A stretch of DNA of 64,000 nucleotides from Mesorhizobium sp. Root552 (GCF_001427285.1 NZ_LMFV01000007.1:20056-84055); one strand, 5' to 3'. Positions 16,275-26,665 are shown, numbered from the stretch's first letter. Translations and numbers: made by a program. The notes: a model not told the origin generated them from the letters alone.

Positions 16275-18028
16275 ATCGCGCGGTTGCCGGCGCGCCTCAG
16301 CCTTGCCGTCGCTTCCAAATCGACCTTGGAACCATCTTCGGATATGGCAACGCCGAACTTCCCGGCAACTTCTTCAGGCGTGTAGTAGCCAAGCGAAACG
16401 TCCCGCAACACGGCCTGTGGCTCGCGCCGAAAAGGATCGCCATAGCCGCCGCCGCCCGGCGTCGCCACGCGCACGCGATCACCTGCCTTGAGCGGAATGT
16501 CCTGTTCCTTGGACAGATGCGGCGGTACATGCGCCTCACCGTTACGGAATACAGTCACGGAATTGACCGCGCCGTCATCGCCGCCGAGCACGCCTTGCGG
16601 GCCGAAGCGGCCATGATCCATGACGAACGAGGCGCGCGCCTGGCCACGCAGGAGCTCCACCTCATAGGCAAGGCCGAACCCGCCTCGTTGCCTGCCGGCT
16701 CCGCCCGACCCTTCACGCAATGCATAGTGACGATAAAGCACCGGAAACGCCTGCTCCATGATTTCCACCGGCGGCGATTTGGAAATGCCGATGGTGGAAC
16801 AGCCATTGGTGAGGCCGTCGTGTCCTATATTGCCGCCATAACCGCCACCGGAAATCTGATACATGACGTAGTCGCGTCCGCGTCCCGGATCGCTGCCGCC
16901 AAGGGCAAAGTTGCCGCTTGAACCGGCAGGCGCCGCCGTCACCTTGTCGGGCAGGGCCTGCACCATGGCCGCAAAGACGGCTTCGGCGATGCGCTGCGAA
17001 ACTTCCGCCGCGCACCCCGAAACGGGTCGTGGATATTTCGCGTCGAGAAACGTTCCCTCCGGCCGCTTGACGACGAGCGGTTCGAAAGCCCCGGCGCTGA
17101 TCGGAACGTCCGGGAAAATATGGCGCATGGCGAGGTAGACCGACGATAGGGTTGTCGCCAGCACGCTGTTCATCGGCCCCGCACATGGCTTCGACGAGCC
17201 TGAAAAATCGAAAGTCAGCGTATCGCCCCGTTTCTCGATGGCGAGTGCGATGGTGAGCGGCTCATCCACCACGCCGTCGGAATCGACATAGGCTTTTGAA
17301 CAATAGGTGCCGTCCTCGACGGTGCGGATGTTGGCGCGCATCTGGCTGGCAGCCCGCGCTCGCAGTTCCGCAATCGCCTCGATAACCGTGTCGTCGCCAT
17401 ATCGGTCCAGGATCTCGAACAGCCGGTCCTGGCCCACCATCAAGGCCGCGGCCTGCGCCTTGATATCGCCGATACGCTGGTCTGCCACCCGGATGTTCGA
17501 ACAAATGATCGCGTAAATCTCCGGGTCGAGCTTGCCCTTCTTGAACAGCTTCACCGGCGGCAGGCGCAGACCTTCCTGTTCGACGGCCGTGGCGGATGCG
17601 GAAAACCCTCCAGGCACCGCGCCGCCGATATCCGGCCAATGGCCGGTGTTCGACAGCCAGCAGAAAATCGCACCGTTGCGGTAGACCGGCATCGCGAAGC
17701 GCACGTCCATCAGGTGCGTGCCGCCGAGATAGGGATCGTTGACGATGTAGATGTCACCGGGCTGCGGAGGCAGGCAGCGGCCGTCCGCGATCATCTCGAT
17801 CACGGTCATAGTCGAATATTGCATGACGCCGACGAACACCGGCAATCCTTGGCTGCCCTGTGCAATGAGCGATCCGTCAACGGCGGAATAAATGCCGTCG
17901 GAGCGGTCGTTGGCCTCCGCGATCACCGGCGAAAACGCCGCGCGCGAAAACGTCAGGTCCATCTCGTCGCAAGCCTGCTGGAGGGCCGCCTGGATAACCG
18001 AAAGCGTGATCGCGTCGAGCCCTGCCAT
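16271..18028 (-). CDS. hyuB: Hydantoinase B / oxoprolinase family subunit
   Basis: 585 residues of the HyuB family: the start DAITLSVIQAALQQACDEMDLTFSRAAFSP, the GIYSAVDGSLIAQGSQGLPVFVG and DIYIVNDPYLGGTHLMDVRF segments, and the C-terminal GDRVRVATPGGGGYGDP are diagnostic. Together with HyuA it forms an ATP-dependent enzyme that opens hydantoin, N-methylhydantoin or 5-oxoproline rings, or in relatives carboxylates ketones. It follows hyuA by 3 bases. The true substrate cannot be read from sequence. Confidence 0.9.
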   Translation of the reverse strand: MAGLDAITLSVIQAALQQACDEMDLTFSRAAFSPVIAEANDRSDGIYSAVDGSLIAQGSQGLPVFVGVMQYSTMTVIEMIADGRCLPPQPGDIYIVNDPYLGGTHLMDVRFAMPVYRNGAIFCWLSNTGHWPDIGGAVPGGFSASATAVEQEGLRLPPVKLFKKGKLDPEIYAIICSNIRVADQRIGDIKAQAAALMVGQDRLFEILDRYGDDTVIEAIAELRARAASQMRANIRTVEDGTYCSKAYVDSDGVVDEPLTIALAIEKRGDTLTFDFSGSSKPCAGPMNSVLATTLSSVYLAMRHIFPDVPISAGAFEPLVVKRPEGTFLDAKYPRPVSGCAAEVSQRIAEAVFAAMVQALPDKVTAAPAGSSGNFALGGSDPGRGRDYVMYQISGGGYGGNIGHDGLTNGCSTIGISKSPPVEIMEQAFPVLYRHYALREGSGGAGRQRGGFGLAYEVELLRGQARASFVMDHGRFGPQGVLGGDDGAVNSVTVFRNGEAHVPPHLSKEQDIPLKAGDRVRVATPGGGGYGDPFRREPQAVLRDVSLGYYTPEEVAGKFGVAISEDGSKVDLEATARLRRAGNRAI

Positions 18029-18031
18029 TGC

Positions 18032-20104
18032 TCAATCTCCGGCAATGTCGATGATCAGGTTGCCATCCCTGTCGGAGAGCGCGACATCTCCCGGCTCCAG
18101 CACGGTCGTCGCGTCCATCTGTTCGACGATCGCAGGCCCCTTGACCACCGCGTCCAGCGGCAGCTTGTCGCGCGAATAAACTGGCGTGTCGTGCCATTCA
18201 CCGTCGAACCAGACTGGCCGCATTTCCAGCCGCGCATCCTCCAGTCGTGCCGCCCTTCCCGCCGGATCGATCAACCGCGAGAGGTCGATATCGGGCCGCA
18301 CGCCGATGACGGAGGTGTTCAGATTGACCAGATTGGCGCGGATTTCCGGCAATTCTACCTTGAAACGGACGAAGTAGCCTTTTTCGAACAGTTGCTGCAA
18401 CGTGGCCCGCGTTATTTCCGCAGAAGGCAGCGGCACGTTGATGATATGGGTCTGGCCGACAAATTGCATGTCAGCGGAATGGACGACATGCAGTGATTGC
18501 GGCCGCACCGCCTCCTTGGCGATCAGCTTCGCCCCCTCCTTGCGATGATGGTCCAGAACTTCCCGGATGAGCGCCTCATCGACCAGAGCCACCGGCTGGT
18601 TGACCGTGTTGACGAAATCATGGCGCAAGTCCGCCGCCACGCAGCCCAGCGCATTGGTTATGCCCGGCCGCGCCGGCACCAGAACCTTGGGCAGCCCAAG
18701 CTCCCGCGCCAAAGCCGCCGCATGCAATGGGCCGGCGCCGCCAAAGGCGAACAAGGCGAAGTCGCGCGGGTCATGCCCTCGCGACACCGAGACCATGCGA
18801 ATGGCTCCCGCCATCTTCAGATTGCCGAGCCGCAGCACCGCACCTGCTGCCTCGACACCGTCCAGCCCGCTGGCAACGCCAATCTTTTCAGCGAAAACCT
18901 TGCGCACCGCGTCCACCGATACGGGATTGTCGACTGCCAGAAGCTTTTTCGGCGCGAGCCGCCCAAGCACCAGATTGGCATCGGTCAGCGTCGGCTCGGT
19001 TCCGCCGCGACCATAGCAGATCGGGCCCGGATTGGCCCCGGCACTTTGCGGGCCAACCTGGATCAAGCCGGCCGCATCGACGCGGGCAATCGAGCCGCCG
19101 CCTGCCCCCACCGTATGCACTGCCACCATCGGCACATGGATCGGCATGGCATATTCGATCTCGATTTCGTTCGAGACCGCCGGCTCGGCGTTGCGGATCA
19201 GGGCAACGTCGGTCGATGTGCCACCCATGTCGTAGGTAACAAGGTTGCCATAGCCTGCCCGCCTGCCAGTGTAGGCGGCGGCGATGACGCCGGAAGCCGG
19301 CCCGGACATCACGGTCTTTGCCGCCTCGCGGGTAACGAAGCGGGCCGAGATCATGCCGCCATTGCCGTTCATCATCAGGAAGTCGCGATCATAGCCTTGC
19401 GCCGCCAGTTCGTTGCGCAGTTTCGCGACGTAACGTTCCAGGATCGGCTGCACCGAAGCGTTGACGCAGGCGGTTACGCCGCGCTCGAACTCGCGCGCTT
19501 CGGACAATAGCGAGTGTCCTGTGGTGATGTAGCCGTTCGGCCAGCTTTCCGCGGCGATTTCGGCGGCGCGCAGTTCATGCGCCGGATTGGCATAGGCATG
19601 CAGGAAATGGATGACGAGCGCTTCGCAACCGGCGGCCAGCAAGGCGGCCACGGCGCGGCGGACATCATCCTCATCCAGCGGCGCGCGCACTTTACCCGTC
19701 GCCTCGATGCGCTCGTCGACTTCGAGCCGCAGATTGCGCGGAACGACCGGCGTAAAGGTGCCGGTCATGCCATAGGCTTGCGGGCGCGTGCGCCGGCCAA
19801 GCTCGATGATGTCGCGAAAGCCCTTGGTGGTGATCATGCCGGTCTTGGCGAGGCGTCGTTCCAGAACGGCATTGGTGGTCGTCGTCGTCCCATGGACGAT
19901 CAGGTCGACATCACGGACGGGAAAGCCCGTTGCGCCAAGGGCTGCGACGACGCCGAACGCCTGATTGTCGGTAGTCGTCGGGGTCTTGGCGATATGCACC
20001 CGCCCGCCGTTCTTTCCATCGATCAAAAGGAGGTCGGTGAAAGTGCCGCCCACATCGATGCCAGCGACGACGCTGCCCGACTGTGCCGGAACTTTCTCAC
20101 GCAT
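18032..20104 (-). CDS. hyuA: Hydantoinase A / oxoprolinase family subunit
   Basis: 690 residues of the HyuA family, an actin/hexokinase-type ATPase fold. The phosphate-binding loop GIDVGGTFTDLLLID is at residues about 15-30, with HGTTTTTNAVLERR, MNGNGGM, VTYDMGGTSTDVALIRN and FGGAGPLHAAALARELG following. It hydrolyses ATP to drive ring opening by the HyuB partner in the cytoplasm. ATG 20104 is the first gene of a two-gene operon; no transporter lies next to it. N-methylhydantoinase and 5-oxoprolinase activities are both possible. Confidence 0.9.
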   Translation of the reverse strand: MREKVPAQSGSVVAGIDVGGTFTDLLLIDGKNGGRVHIAKTPTTTDNQAFGVVAALGATGFPVRDVDLIVHGTTTTTNAVLERRLAKTGMITTKGFRDIIELGRRTRPQAYGMTGTFTPVVPRNLRLEVDERIEATGKVRAPLDEDDVRRAVAALLAAGCEALVIHFLHAYANPAHELRAAEIAAESWPNGYITTGHSLLSEAREFERGVTACVNASVQPILERYVAKLRNELAAQGYDRDFLMMNGNGGMISARFVTREAAKTVMSGPASGVIAAAYTGRRAGYGNLVTYDMGGTSTDVALIRNAEPAVSNEIEIEYAMPIHVPMVAVHTVGAGGGSIARVDAAGLIQVGPQSAGANPGPICYGRGGTEPTLTDANLVLGRLAPKKLLAVDNPVSVDAVRKVFAEKIGVASGLDGVEAAGAVLRLGNLKMAGAIRMVSVSRGHDPRDFALFAFGGAGPLHAAALARELGLPKVLVPARPGITNALGCVAADLRHDFVNTVNQPVALVDEALIREVLDHHRKEGAKLIAKEAVRPQSLHVVHSADMQFVGQTHIINVPLPSAEITRATLQQLFEKGYFVRFKVELPEIRANLVNLNTSVIGVRPDIDLSRLIDPAGRAARLEDARLEMRPVWFDGEWHDTPVYSRDKLPLDAVVKGPAIVEQMDATTVLEPGDVALSDRDGNLIIDIAGD

Positions 20105-20170
20105 TGGCCAAATCCGAAATGCCCGAACTGCTTCTATGTACCAGATTGGAAAGGCGTTTTACGAGCGTAT

Positions 20171-20200
20171 CTTGACGCAAAACTCATTTGTATACTAATA
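20171..20200 (+). promoter_or_regulatory. Candidate promoter of the ferredoxin-NADP reductase gene
   Basis: CTTGAC (20171-20176) and CTAATA (20195-20200) with an 18-base spacer match the rhizobial housekeeping pattern CTTGAC/CTATAT. Transcription would begin near 20207, leaving an untranslated leader of about 105 bases. Confidence 0.4.
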
Positions 20201-20312
20201 GTTTCAGGGCACAAGGTCTTACCAGACAGAACTGCACGAAGGCGCGACGGACCCAAAAAGGATCGGGCGCATAGAGAATTTCGTGCGCCGCATTTGGCAG
20301 AAGGTCGTCTTG

Positions 20313-21140
20313 ATGAACACCGTACCTCTCCTGAATACCGCCGACGCGCGACCGCTGCAGTTTCCCATTCCGGCCAATGTCTATGCCCAGAGCGTTGTCT
20401 CTGTCCGGCATTATACCGAGCGGCTGTTTTCCTTCCGCATCACCCGCCCGCAATCGCTGCGCTTCCGCTCCGGCGAGTTCGTCATGATCGGGCTCCCCAA
20501 CGCCGAGAAGCCGGTGTTCCGTGCCTATTCCGTCGCCAGCCCGTCCTGGGACGACGAACTGGAGTTCTTCTCGATCAAGGTTCCCGATGGTCCGTTGACC
20601 TCGGAACTGCAGAAGATCGAGATCGGCGACACCGTTCTCATGCGCCAGAAGGCAACCGGCACGCTGGTGGTCGATGCCCTGACGCCGGCAAAGCGCCTGT
20701 TCATGATCTCGACCGGCACCGGCGTTGCGCCGTTCGCAAGCCTGCTGCGCGATCCAGACACCTATGAGAAGTTCGACCAGATCGTGCTTACCCACACCTG
20801 CCGCGACAATGCCGAGCTCACTTACGGGCAGGAGCTGGTCGCCTCGCTGGAAGCCGACCCGTTGATCGGCGAACTCACCAGCGGACGCGTGACGCTCTAC
20901 AATTCGACGACGCGCGAGGAGTCCGAGCGCATGGGCCGCATCACCGGTCTCATCGAAACCGGCAAGTTCTATTCGGACCTGGATATCGAGCCGCTCAATC
21001 CTGAAACCGACCGCATCATGATCTGCGGCTCCATGCACATGCTACAGGACGTCAAGGCATTGGCGGAAAAGCTTGGTTTCAAGGAAGGCTCGCTGGCCAA
21101 TCCGGCCGAGTTCGTCGTCGAGCGCGCTTTCGTCGGCTGA
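20313..21140 (+). CDS. fpr: Ferredoxin-NADP reductase
   Basis: 275 residues from ATG 20313, with GAAGG eight bases upstream; an earlier GTG is less likely. FAD-binding RAYSVASP, NADP-binding STGTGVAPFAS and a C-terminal aromatic-free tail ending AEFVVERAFVG match the bacterial class of plant-type FNR (FprA/B type). It transfers electrons between NADPH and ferredoxin or flavodoxin, often in oxidative-stress response or heme degradation. It is a single gene. Confidence 0.9.
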   Translation: MNTVPLLNTADARPLQFPIPANVYAQSVVSVRHYTERLFSFRITRPQSLRFRSGEFVMIGLPNAEKPVFRAYSVASPSWDDELEFFSIKVPDGPLTSELQKIEIGDTVLMRQKATGTLVVDALTPAKRLFMISTGTGVAPFASLLRDPDTYEKFDQIVLTHTCRDNAELTYGQELVASLEADPLIGELTSGRVTLYNSTTREESERMGRITGLIETGKFYSDLDIEPLNPETDRIMICGSMHMLQDVKALAEKLGFKEGSLANPAEFVVERAFVG

Positions 21141-21176
21141 GCGAAGCGTCTTTTCCGCTGCGCTTTGGCAATCACA

Positions 21177-21195
21177 GCGCCGGACAGGCCGGCGC
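21177..21195 (+). terminator. Short GC hairpin after fpr
   Basis: GCGCCGG and CCGGCGC pair around a five-base loop, 37 bases downstream of the fpr stop. There is no real run of T after it, so it may be a weak terminator or an mRNA-stabilising hairpin. Confidence 0.25.
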
Positions 21196-21383
21196 GTAAT
21201 TCTCTTGTGATGAAAACAAGTTTCCCATAAATAAACATCGGCACGCATGGGGCGCGCTCTTTGCCCCACTGCGCCGCGCTGGGCGGTTGTGTCTCATTGG
21301 CCTATCGCGGCGGACCGGGATAGGAAGCCTTACCCGCTTGGCCTCGGTTAGGTTTGCGCGGGAACGCATTCGAGGGAGGAAAC

Positions 21384-22229
21384 ATGAAACTGTTGCGATA
21401 TGGCGAGACCGGGTCCGAAAAGCCGGGGATTCTCGATGCGGACGGTACGATCCGCGATCTTTCAGGGCATGTCGCCGACATTGGCGGCAAAGTGCTTGAA
21501 CCGGCTTCGCTTGCGTCGCTTGCCAAGCTCGATCCCAAGACGCTGCCGGCCGTCGCCGGCAACCCGCGCATCGGCCCCTGCGTCGCTAATGTCGGCAAGT
21601 TCATCTGCATCGGCCTCAACTATTCCGACCACGCAGCCGAAACCGGTTCCGCCGTTCCATCCGAACCGATCGTGTTCATGAAGGCGAATTCGGCCATCGT
21701 CGGCCCGAACGATGACGTGCTCATTCCGCGCGGCTCTGAAAAGACCGACTGGGAGGTCGAGCTTGCCATCGTCATCGGCAAGAGCGCCAAATACGTCTCC
21801 GAAGCCGATGCACTCGACTATGTTGCCGGCTACTGCGTCGCCCATGACGTGTCCGAGCGTGCGTTCCAGGTCGAGCGCAAGGGCCAGTGGACCAAGGGCA
21901 AGTCCTGCGACACGTTCGGTCCGATCGGACCATGGCTGGTGACCAAGGACGAAGTCGCCAATCCGCAGGATGTCGGCATGTGGTTGAAGGTCAACGGGGA
22001 GACCATGCAGGACGGCACGACCAGGACCATGGTCTATGGCGTCGCCTACCTCGTCTCCTACCTCAGCCAATTCATGTCGCTGCATCCCGGCGACGTCATC
22101 GCCACCGGCACGCCGCCCGGCGTCGGCATGGGCAAGAAGCCGCCGCGTTATCTGAAGCCCGGCGACGTGGTCGAACTCAGCGTCGAAGGCCTCGGCACGC
22201 AGAAGCAGACCTTCCGGGCAGACGCCTAA
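21384..22229 (+). CDS. Fumarylacetoacetate hydrolase family protein
   Basis: 281 residues from ATG 21384, which has an excellent GGGAGGAAAC site. The FAH fold is shown by FICIGLNYSDHAAETG, the metal-binding glutamates in EVELAIVIGK and the DVSERAFQ segment, and VIATGTPPGVGMGKKPP near the end. Members cleave C-C bonds in 2-keto-acids or hydrate and decarboxylate (for example 2-keto-3-deoxy-fuconate or acylpyruvate hydrolases). The fixed N-terminus MKLLRYGE is common in the sugar-acid branch. The substrate is unclear from context; it stands alone. Confidence 0.87.
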   Translation: MKLLRYGETGSEKPGILDADGTIRDLSGHVADIGGKVLEPASLASLAKLDPKTLPAVAGNPRIGPCVANVGKFICIGLNYSDHAAETGSAVPSEPIVFMKANSAIVGPNDDVLIPRGSEKTDWEVELAIVIGKSAKYVSEADALDYVAGYCVAHDVSERAFQVERKGQWTKGKSCDTFGPIGPWLVTKDEVANPQDVGMWLKVNGETMQDGTTRTMVYGVAYLVSYLSQFMSLHPGDVIATGTPPGVGMGKKPPRYLKPGDVVELSVEGLGTQKQTFRADA

Positions 22230-22273
22230 GCATTTCCAGCAAAAGCGTGAAGCGGTTTTGCGTCCGGAAATGC
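22230..22273. repeat. Palindromic intergenic repeat (GCATTTCC...GGAAATGC)
   Basis: A nested inverted repeat: GCATTTCC pairs with GGAAATGC and, inside, GCAAAA with TTTTGC around a short loop. It begins at the base after the stop of the preceding gene and ends 20 bases before the stop of the convergent ATPase gene. I recall very similar short repeats in other Hyphomicrobiales genomes. It could act as a two-way transcription stop. Confidence 0.65.
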
Positions 22274-22293
22274 GACAATAGGGCCTCGGCGAC

Positions 22294-23292
<999 letters not shown>

Positions 23293-23302
23293 GGCGTTTT
23301 TC

Positions 23303-24364
23303 CTATAGCTTGACGGCTTGGCCGGTGCGCACGCTCTCGTCGGCAGCGAGGCAGACGGCGAGCGATTTCACGGCATCGTCCATGTGACGGGTCAGATCGA
23401 GGTTTTCGCGGATCGCCTTCAACACGAAGGCCTGTTCCAGATCGCACAGGTCCTGGTGACCCGGTTCGCCCTGCATCGACAGCATCTCGTCAGGGCGGGC
23501 GAATTTGCCATTCGCGCCAGTTCTGGCGCTATGAAGGCGTATGGTCGATGTCTTGGTGTGGGTATCGATGTCGTCCGACTTCGCGCCCTCGGCCATGACG
23601 ATGGACACGCAGCCATTGGGCGAGATTACATCCTTCACGAAGAAGGCCGTTTCCGAAATCATCGGTCCCCAGCCGGCCTCGTACCAGCCGACCGAGCCGT
23701 CATCGAACAAAACCTGCAGGTGGCCGTAATTGTACATGGCCGGCGCGATCTCGTCGGTCAGGCGCACGCCCATGCCGCGCACCTCGACCGGTCTTGCGTC
23801 GGTGATCTGCAGCATGACGTCGAGATAGTGCACGCCGCAATCGACGATCGGCGAGGTCGTCTGCATCAGTTGCTTGTGCGTTTCCCAGGTCGGGCCGGAC
23901 GATTGCTGGTTGAGGTTCATGCGGAAAACGTAAGGCCCGCCAAGCAGCCTGGCCTCTGCGATCAGCCGCATCCATGACGGGTGATGGCGCAGGATGTAGC
24001 CGATGACCAGTTTCCGGCCGTTGGCCTTGGCGGCATCGACCACGCGGCGAGCATCGGCCACGGTCGTTGCCAACGGCTTTTCCACGAACACATGGCAACC
24101 GGCCTCGAATGCCTTCACCGCATAGTCGGCATGGCTGTCCGAATAGGTCGCGATGGAAGCCAGATCCGGCTTTTCCTCGCGCAAGGCGTCGTCGAACGAA
24201 CGCCTTATCTCATGGCCCGCCAATCCGCCCGGCAACGGCACGTCGGAGCGGTTGACGAGCGCCGCAATCTCGAAGCCGGGGTTGTTGTGATAGGCGAGCG
24301 CGTGGCTGCGGCCCATATTGCCGAGCCCGGCAACCACGACCCTGACCGGTTGTTCTTTACTCAC
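23303..24364 (-). CDS. Gfo/Idh/MocA family NAD(P)-dependent oxidoreductase
   Basis: 353 residues from GTG 24364; the frame runs further upstream into the permease gene, but GTG here overlaps its TGA stop by four bases, the usual coupling. Rossmann motif [12 protein letters not shown], the catalytic [13 protein letters not shown], and a long alpha/beta domain with [13 protein letters not shown] and GYILRHHP. Family members oxidise or reduce sugar hydroxyls. Its place between transporter genes suggests it processes the imported sugar or a co-transported one, for example a 3-keto-sugar step; this is inference. Confidence 0.85.
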   Translation of the reverse strand: MSKEQPVRVVVAGLGNMGRSHALAYHNNPGFEIAALVNRSDVPLPGGLAGHEIRRSFDDALREEKPDLASIATYSDSHADYAVKAFEAGCHVFVEKPLATTVADARRVVDAAKANGRKLVIGYILRHHPSWMRLIAEARLLGGPYVFRMNLNQQSSGPTWETHKQLMQTTSPIVDCGVHYLDVMLQITDARPVEVRGMGVRLTDEIAPAMYNYGHLQVLFDDGSVGWYEAGWGPMISETAFFVKDVISPNGCVSIVMAEGAKSDDIDTHTKTSTIRLHSARTGANGKFARPDEMLSMQGEPGHQDLCDLEQAFVLKAIRENLDLTRHMDDAVKSLAVCLAADESVRTGQAVKL

Positions 24365-25200
24365 TTGACTGCTCCAGACGTGATGCCGCGGATCAGTTGC
24401 CGCGAGAAGATGAGATAGAGGACCAGCACCGGCAGGATGGCCAGCGACAGCGCCGCCAGCACGGCATTCCAGTTGGTGACGTATTGGCCGATGAACATCT
24501 GCGCGCCGAGCGTGATGGTCTTCGTCGCTTCCGAAGGCGCGAGGATCAGCGGGAACCACAAATCGTTCCAGATCGGGATCATGGTGAAGACGGCAACGGT
24601 TGCCATGGCGGGCCTGACCAGCGGCAGCACCAGCCGGAAGAAGATCGTGTATTCGGACAGCCCGTCGATGCGTCCGGCATTCTTCAGGTCATCAGAAACC
24701 GTGCTCATGAACTCGGCCAGGATGAAGATGGCGAGCGGCAGGCCCTGCGCGGTGTAGACGAGGACGAGCGCGGTGAGCGTATTGACCAACCCGCTTGCCA
24801 CCATCAACTGCAGGATGGCGACAGTGCCCAGCCGGATCGGGATCATGATGCCGAGCGCCAGATAAAGCCCCATCAGCTTGTTGCCGCGGAACCGGTATTC
24901 CGAGAGCGCGAACGCCGCCATCGCGCCGAACAGCAGCACGAAAAACAGCGAGGAGACGGTGACGATGAAGCTGTTCTGGAAATATTGCAGGAAATCGCCC
25001 TGTGCGAGCACCGTCCGGTAGCCGACAAGATCGAACGTCTCGGCAGTCGGCGGCGTCATCGGCGCATTGAAGATGGCGTTGCGCGCCTTGAACGAGTTGA
25101 TGACGATGATGAACACCGGAAACAGCGCGATGATCGTGTAGGCGATCAGGATCGCATGCGCGGCCGCCGAGCGGGAAAACGAGTTGGTTGCTCTGCTCAT
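24361..25200 (-). CDS. Sugar ABC transporter permease, MalG/UgpE-like
   Basis: 279 residues, six predicted helices starting HAILIAYTIIALFPVFIIVI. The EAA loop is NAGRIDGLSEYTIFFRLVLP and the end ISRQ-like [15 protein letters not shown]. It is the second membrane subunit of the sugar importer. A gap of 280 bases separates it from the other permease gene, unusual within an operon; that gap holds an inverted repeat. Confidence 0.9.
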   Translation of the reverse strand: MSRATNSFSRSAAAHAILIAYTIIALFPVFIIVINSFKARNAIFNAPMTPPTAETFDLVGYRTVLAQGDFLQYFQNSFIVTVSSLFFVLLFGAMAAFALSEYRFRGNKLMGLYLALGIMIPIRLGTVAILQLMVASGLVNTLTALVLVYTAQGLPLAIFILAEFMSTVSDDLKNAGRIDGLSEYTIFFRLVLPLVRPAMATVAVFTMIPIWNDLWFPLILAPSEATKTITLGAQMFIGQYVTNWNAVLAALSLAILPVLVLYLIFSRQLIRGITSGAVK

Positions 25201-25283
25201 GACCCGTCTCCCAAGGACCTATCGACATTCAGGTTTCGGGCGTGGCGCGAGCCGGATTTCGGTCCTGGCAAGGAGAAAGGCGC

Positions 25284-25412
25284 AAGGCGGTGTCGACCAC
25301 CGTCGAGCATTTTCGACGCAGTCAGGGCTGAAATCCGCCGCGTCCCGGAGGGATATGGCCAAAATCGTCCATTTCCACGTCGCGAAGCCTTGACGGTGGA
25401 TAACACCGCCTT
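25284..25412. repeat. Inverted-repeat element inside the sugar-transporter operon
   Basis: Arms at 25284-25304 and 25392-25412 pair as AAGGCGGTG...CCACCGTC against GACGGTGG...CACCGCCTT, 21 bases with a few mismatches in the middle, around an 87-base centre. The whole gap (25201-25480) has no convincing gene. The form suggests an intergenic mosaic element, possibly multi-copy; only one copy is visible in this window. Confidence 0.55.
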
Positions 25413-25480
25413 CGGCTCCGCTCCTCGAACTGGTCGATTTTTGCTCATACCACGCTCCAAACCCTGAGTGTCGATTGGTC

Positions 25481-26410
25481 CTAAAACTGATACCGACGCA
25501 GGCGCGTCTGGATGAGGAAGAGATAGATGCAGACGCCCACCAGGATGATGAGGAACATCATGGTGGCGATGGCAGCCCCCATGTTGGGATCGCCCACCTG
25601 CAACTGGAAGCCGAAGAAGGCGCGATAGAGGAAAGTGCCGAGGATATCGGTCGAGTAGTTCGGCCCGGCAAGCGCGCCCTGCGCCGTGTAGATCAGGTCG
25701 AAAGCGTTGAAATTGCCGACAAATGTCAGGATCGAGATGATGCCGATGGCCGGCAGGATCAACGGCAGCTTGATCTTCCAGAACTGCGCCATGCCGGTGA
25801 CGCCATCGCATTCGGCAGCCTCGATCACCTCGTCGGGGATCGACAGCATGGCGGCATAGATCAGCATCATCGGGATGCCGATGAACTGCCAGACCGAGAT
25901 CAGGCTGAGCGCCGTCAGCGCATACTCTTCCTTGCCGAGCCACGGTGTGAACAGGCTTTTCAGGCCGACCAGATCAAGCAGGTTGGGCGCCACGCCCCAA
26001 AGCGGCGACAGGATCAGCTTCCAGGCGAAGCCGACGATGACGAAGGACAAGATGGTCGGGATGAAGATCGCCGTGCGGTAGAAGGCCGAGAAGCGCAGCC
26101 TGGGGCTCGATAGAAGTGCCGCAAGGACGACGCCGACCGGATTTTGAACCAGCATATGGATGATGAAGAACCAGACGTTGTTCCTCAACGCATTCCAGAA
26201 ATTGGTCGACCAGTTCGGGTCGCCGAACAGGGTGCGGAAATTGTCGAGGCCGACGAAGACCTGGCTTTGCGAGACATTGCGAAACAGCGCGAGTTGCAGC
26301 GTGCCGAACAGCGGCATGATCATGATGGCGGTGTAGACCAGCACCGCCGGCGCCAGGAAGATGGCGATATGCCAGCGGAATGGTCGCTTCGTCGCGGATG
26401 TTGCAGTCAT
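25481..26410 (-). CDS. Sugar ABC transporter permease, MalF/UgpA-like
   Basis: 309 residues, about six helices, starting WHIAIFLAPAVLVYTAIMI. The EAA loop reads EAAECDGVTGMAQFWKIKLP and the C-terminal helix is ATMMFLIILVGVCIYLFLIQ. Typical MalF/UgpA/MsmF family. It forms the translocation channel with the MalG-like subunit. It is preceded by a repeat (26427-26530) and an mRNA hairpin that separate it from the binding-protein gene, so it may be expressed less than the binding protein. Confidence 0.9.
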   Translation of the reverse strand: MTATSATKRPFRWHIAIFLAPAVLVYTAIMIMPLFGTLQLALFRNVSQSQVFVGLDNFRTLFGDPNWSTNFWNALRNNVWFFIIHMLVQNPVGVVLAALLSSPRLRFSAFYRTAIFIPTILSFVIVGFAWKLILSPLWGVAPNLLDLVGLKSLFTPWLGKEEYALTALSLISVWQFIGIPMMLIYAAMLSIPDEVIEAAECDGVTGMAQFWKIKLPLILPAIGIISILTFVGNFNAFDLIYTAQGALAGPNYSTDILGTFLYRAFFGFQLQVGDPNMGAAIATMMFLIILVGVCIYLFLIQTRLRRYQF

Positions 26411-26426
26411 GCCTTCGGCCTCCGCC

Positions 26427-26530
26427 TAAAGCGTGTCGCGATCGTTCGGATTCGCGCCACACGCCTTAGCTCCTTGATTAAGTGCATGTCTTTGTCCCGA
26501 AACCGGTTCCCGCTTTCGGGAGACGTGCAT
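26427..26530. repeat. RIME-like palindromic element, copy 1
   Basis: Two adjacent imperfect palindromes: one flanked by TAAAGCGTGT and ACACGCCTTA (26427-26467), the other by GTGCATGTCTTTGTCCCGAA and TTCGGGAGACGTGCAT (26482-26530). The reverse complement matches 45426-45529 almost base for base. The two-palindrome form and about 105-base length agree with rhizobial RIME elements. It sits inside the operon between the binding-protein and permease genes. Confidence 0.75.
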
Positions 26531-26665
26531 CAATCGCGGTCCAGTTCAGGGGATGCTTAGAACGCCTTGTCACCGTCGAGGCGGACGACGTTGCTGCGCG
26601 CGCTATCTGACCCCACCAGCGTGGAGGGTAAGGATCATGGCAGGCGCATGCAATCGGGATTTGGT

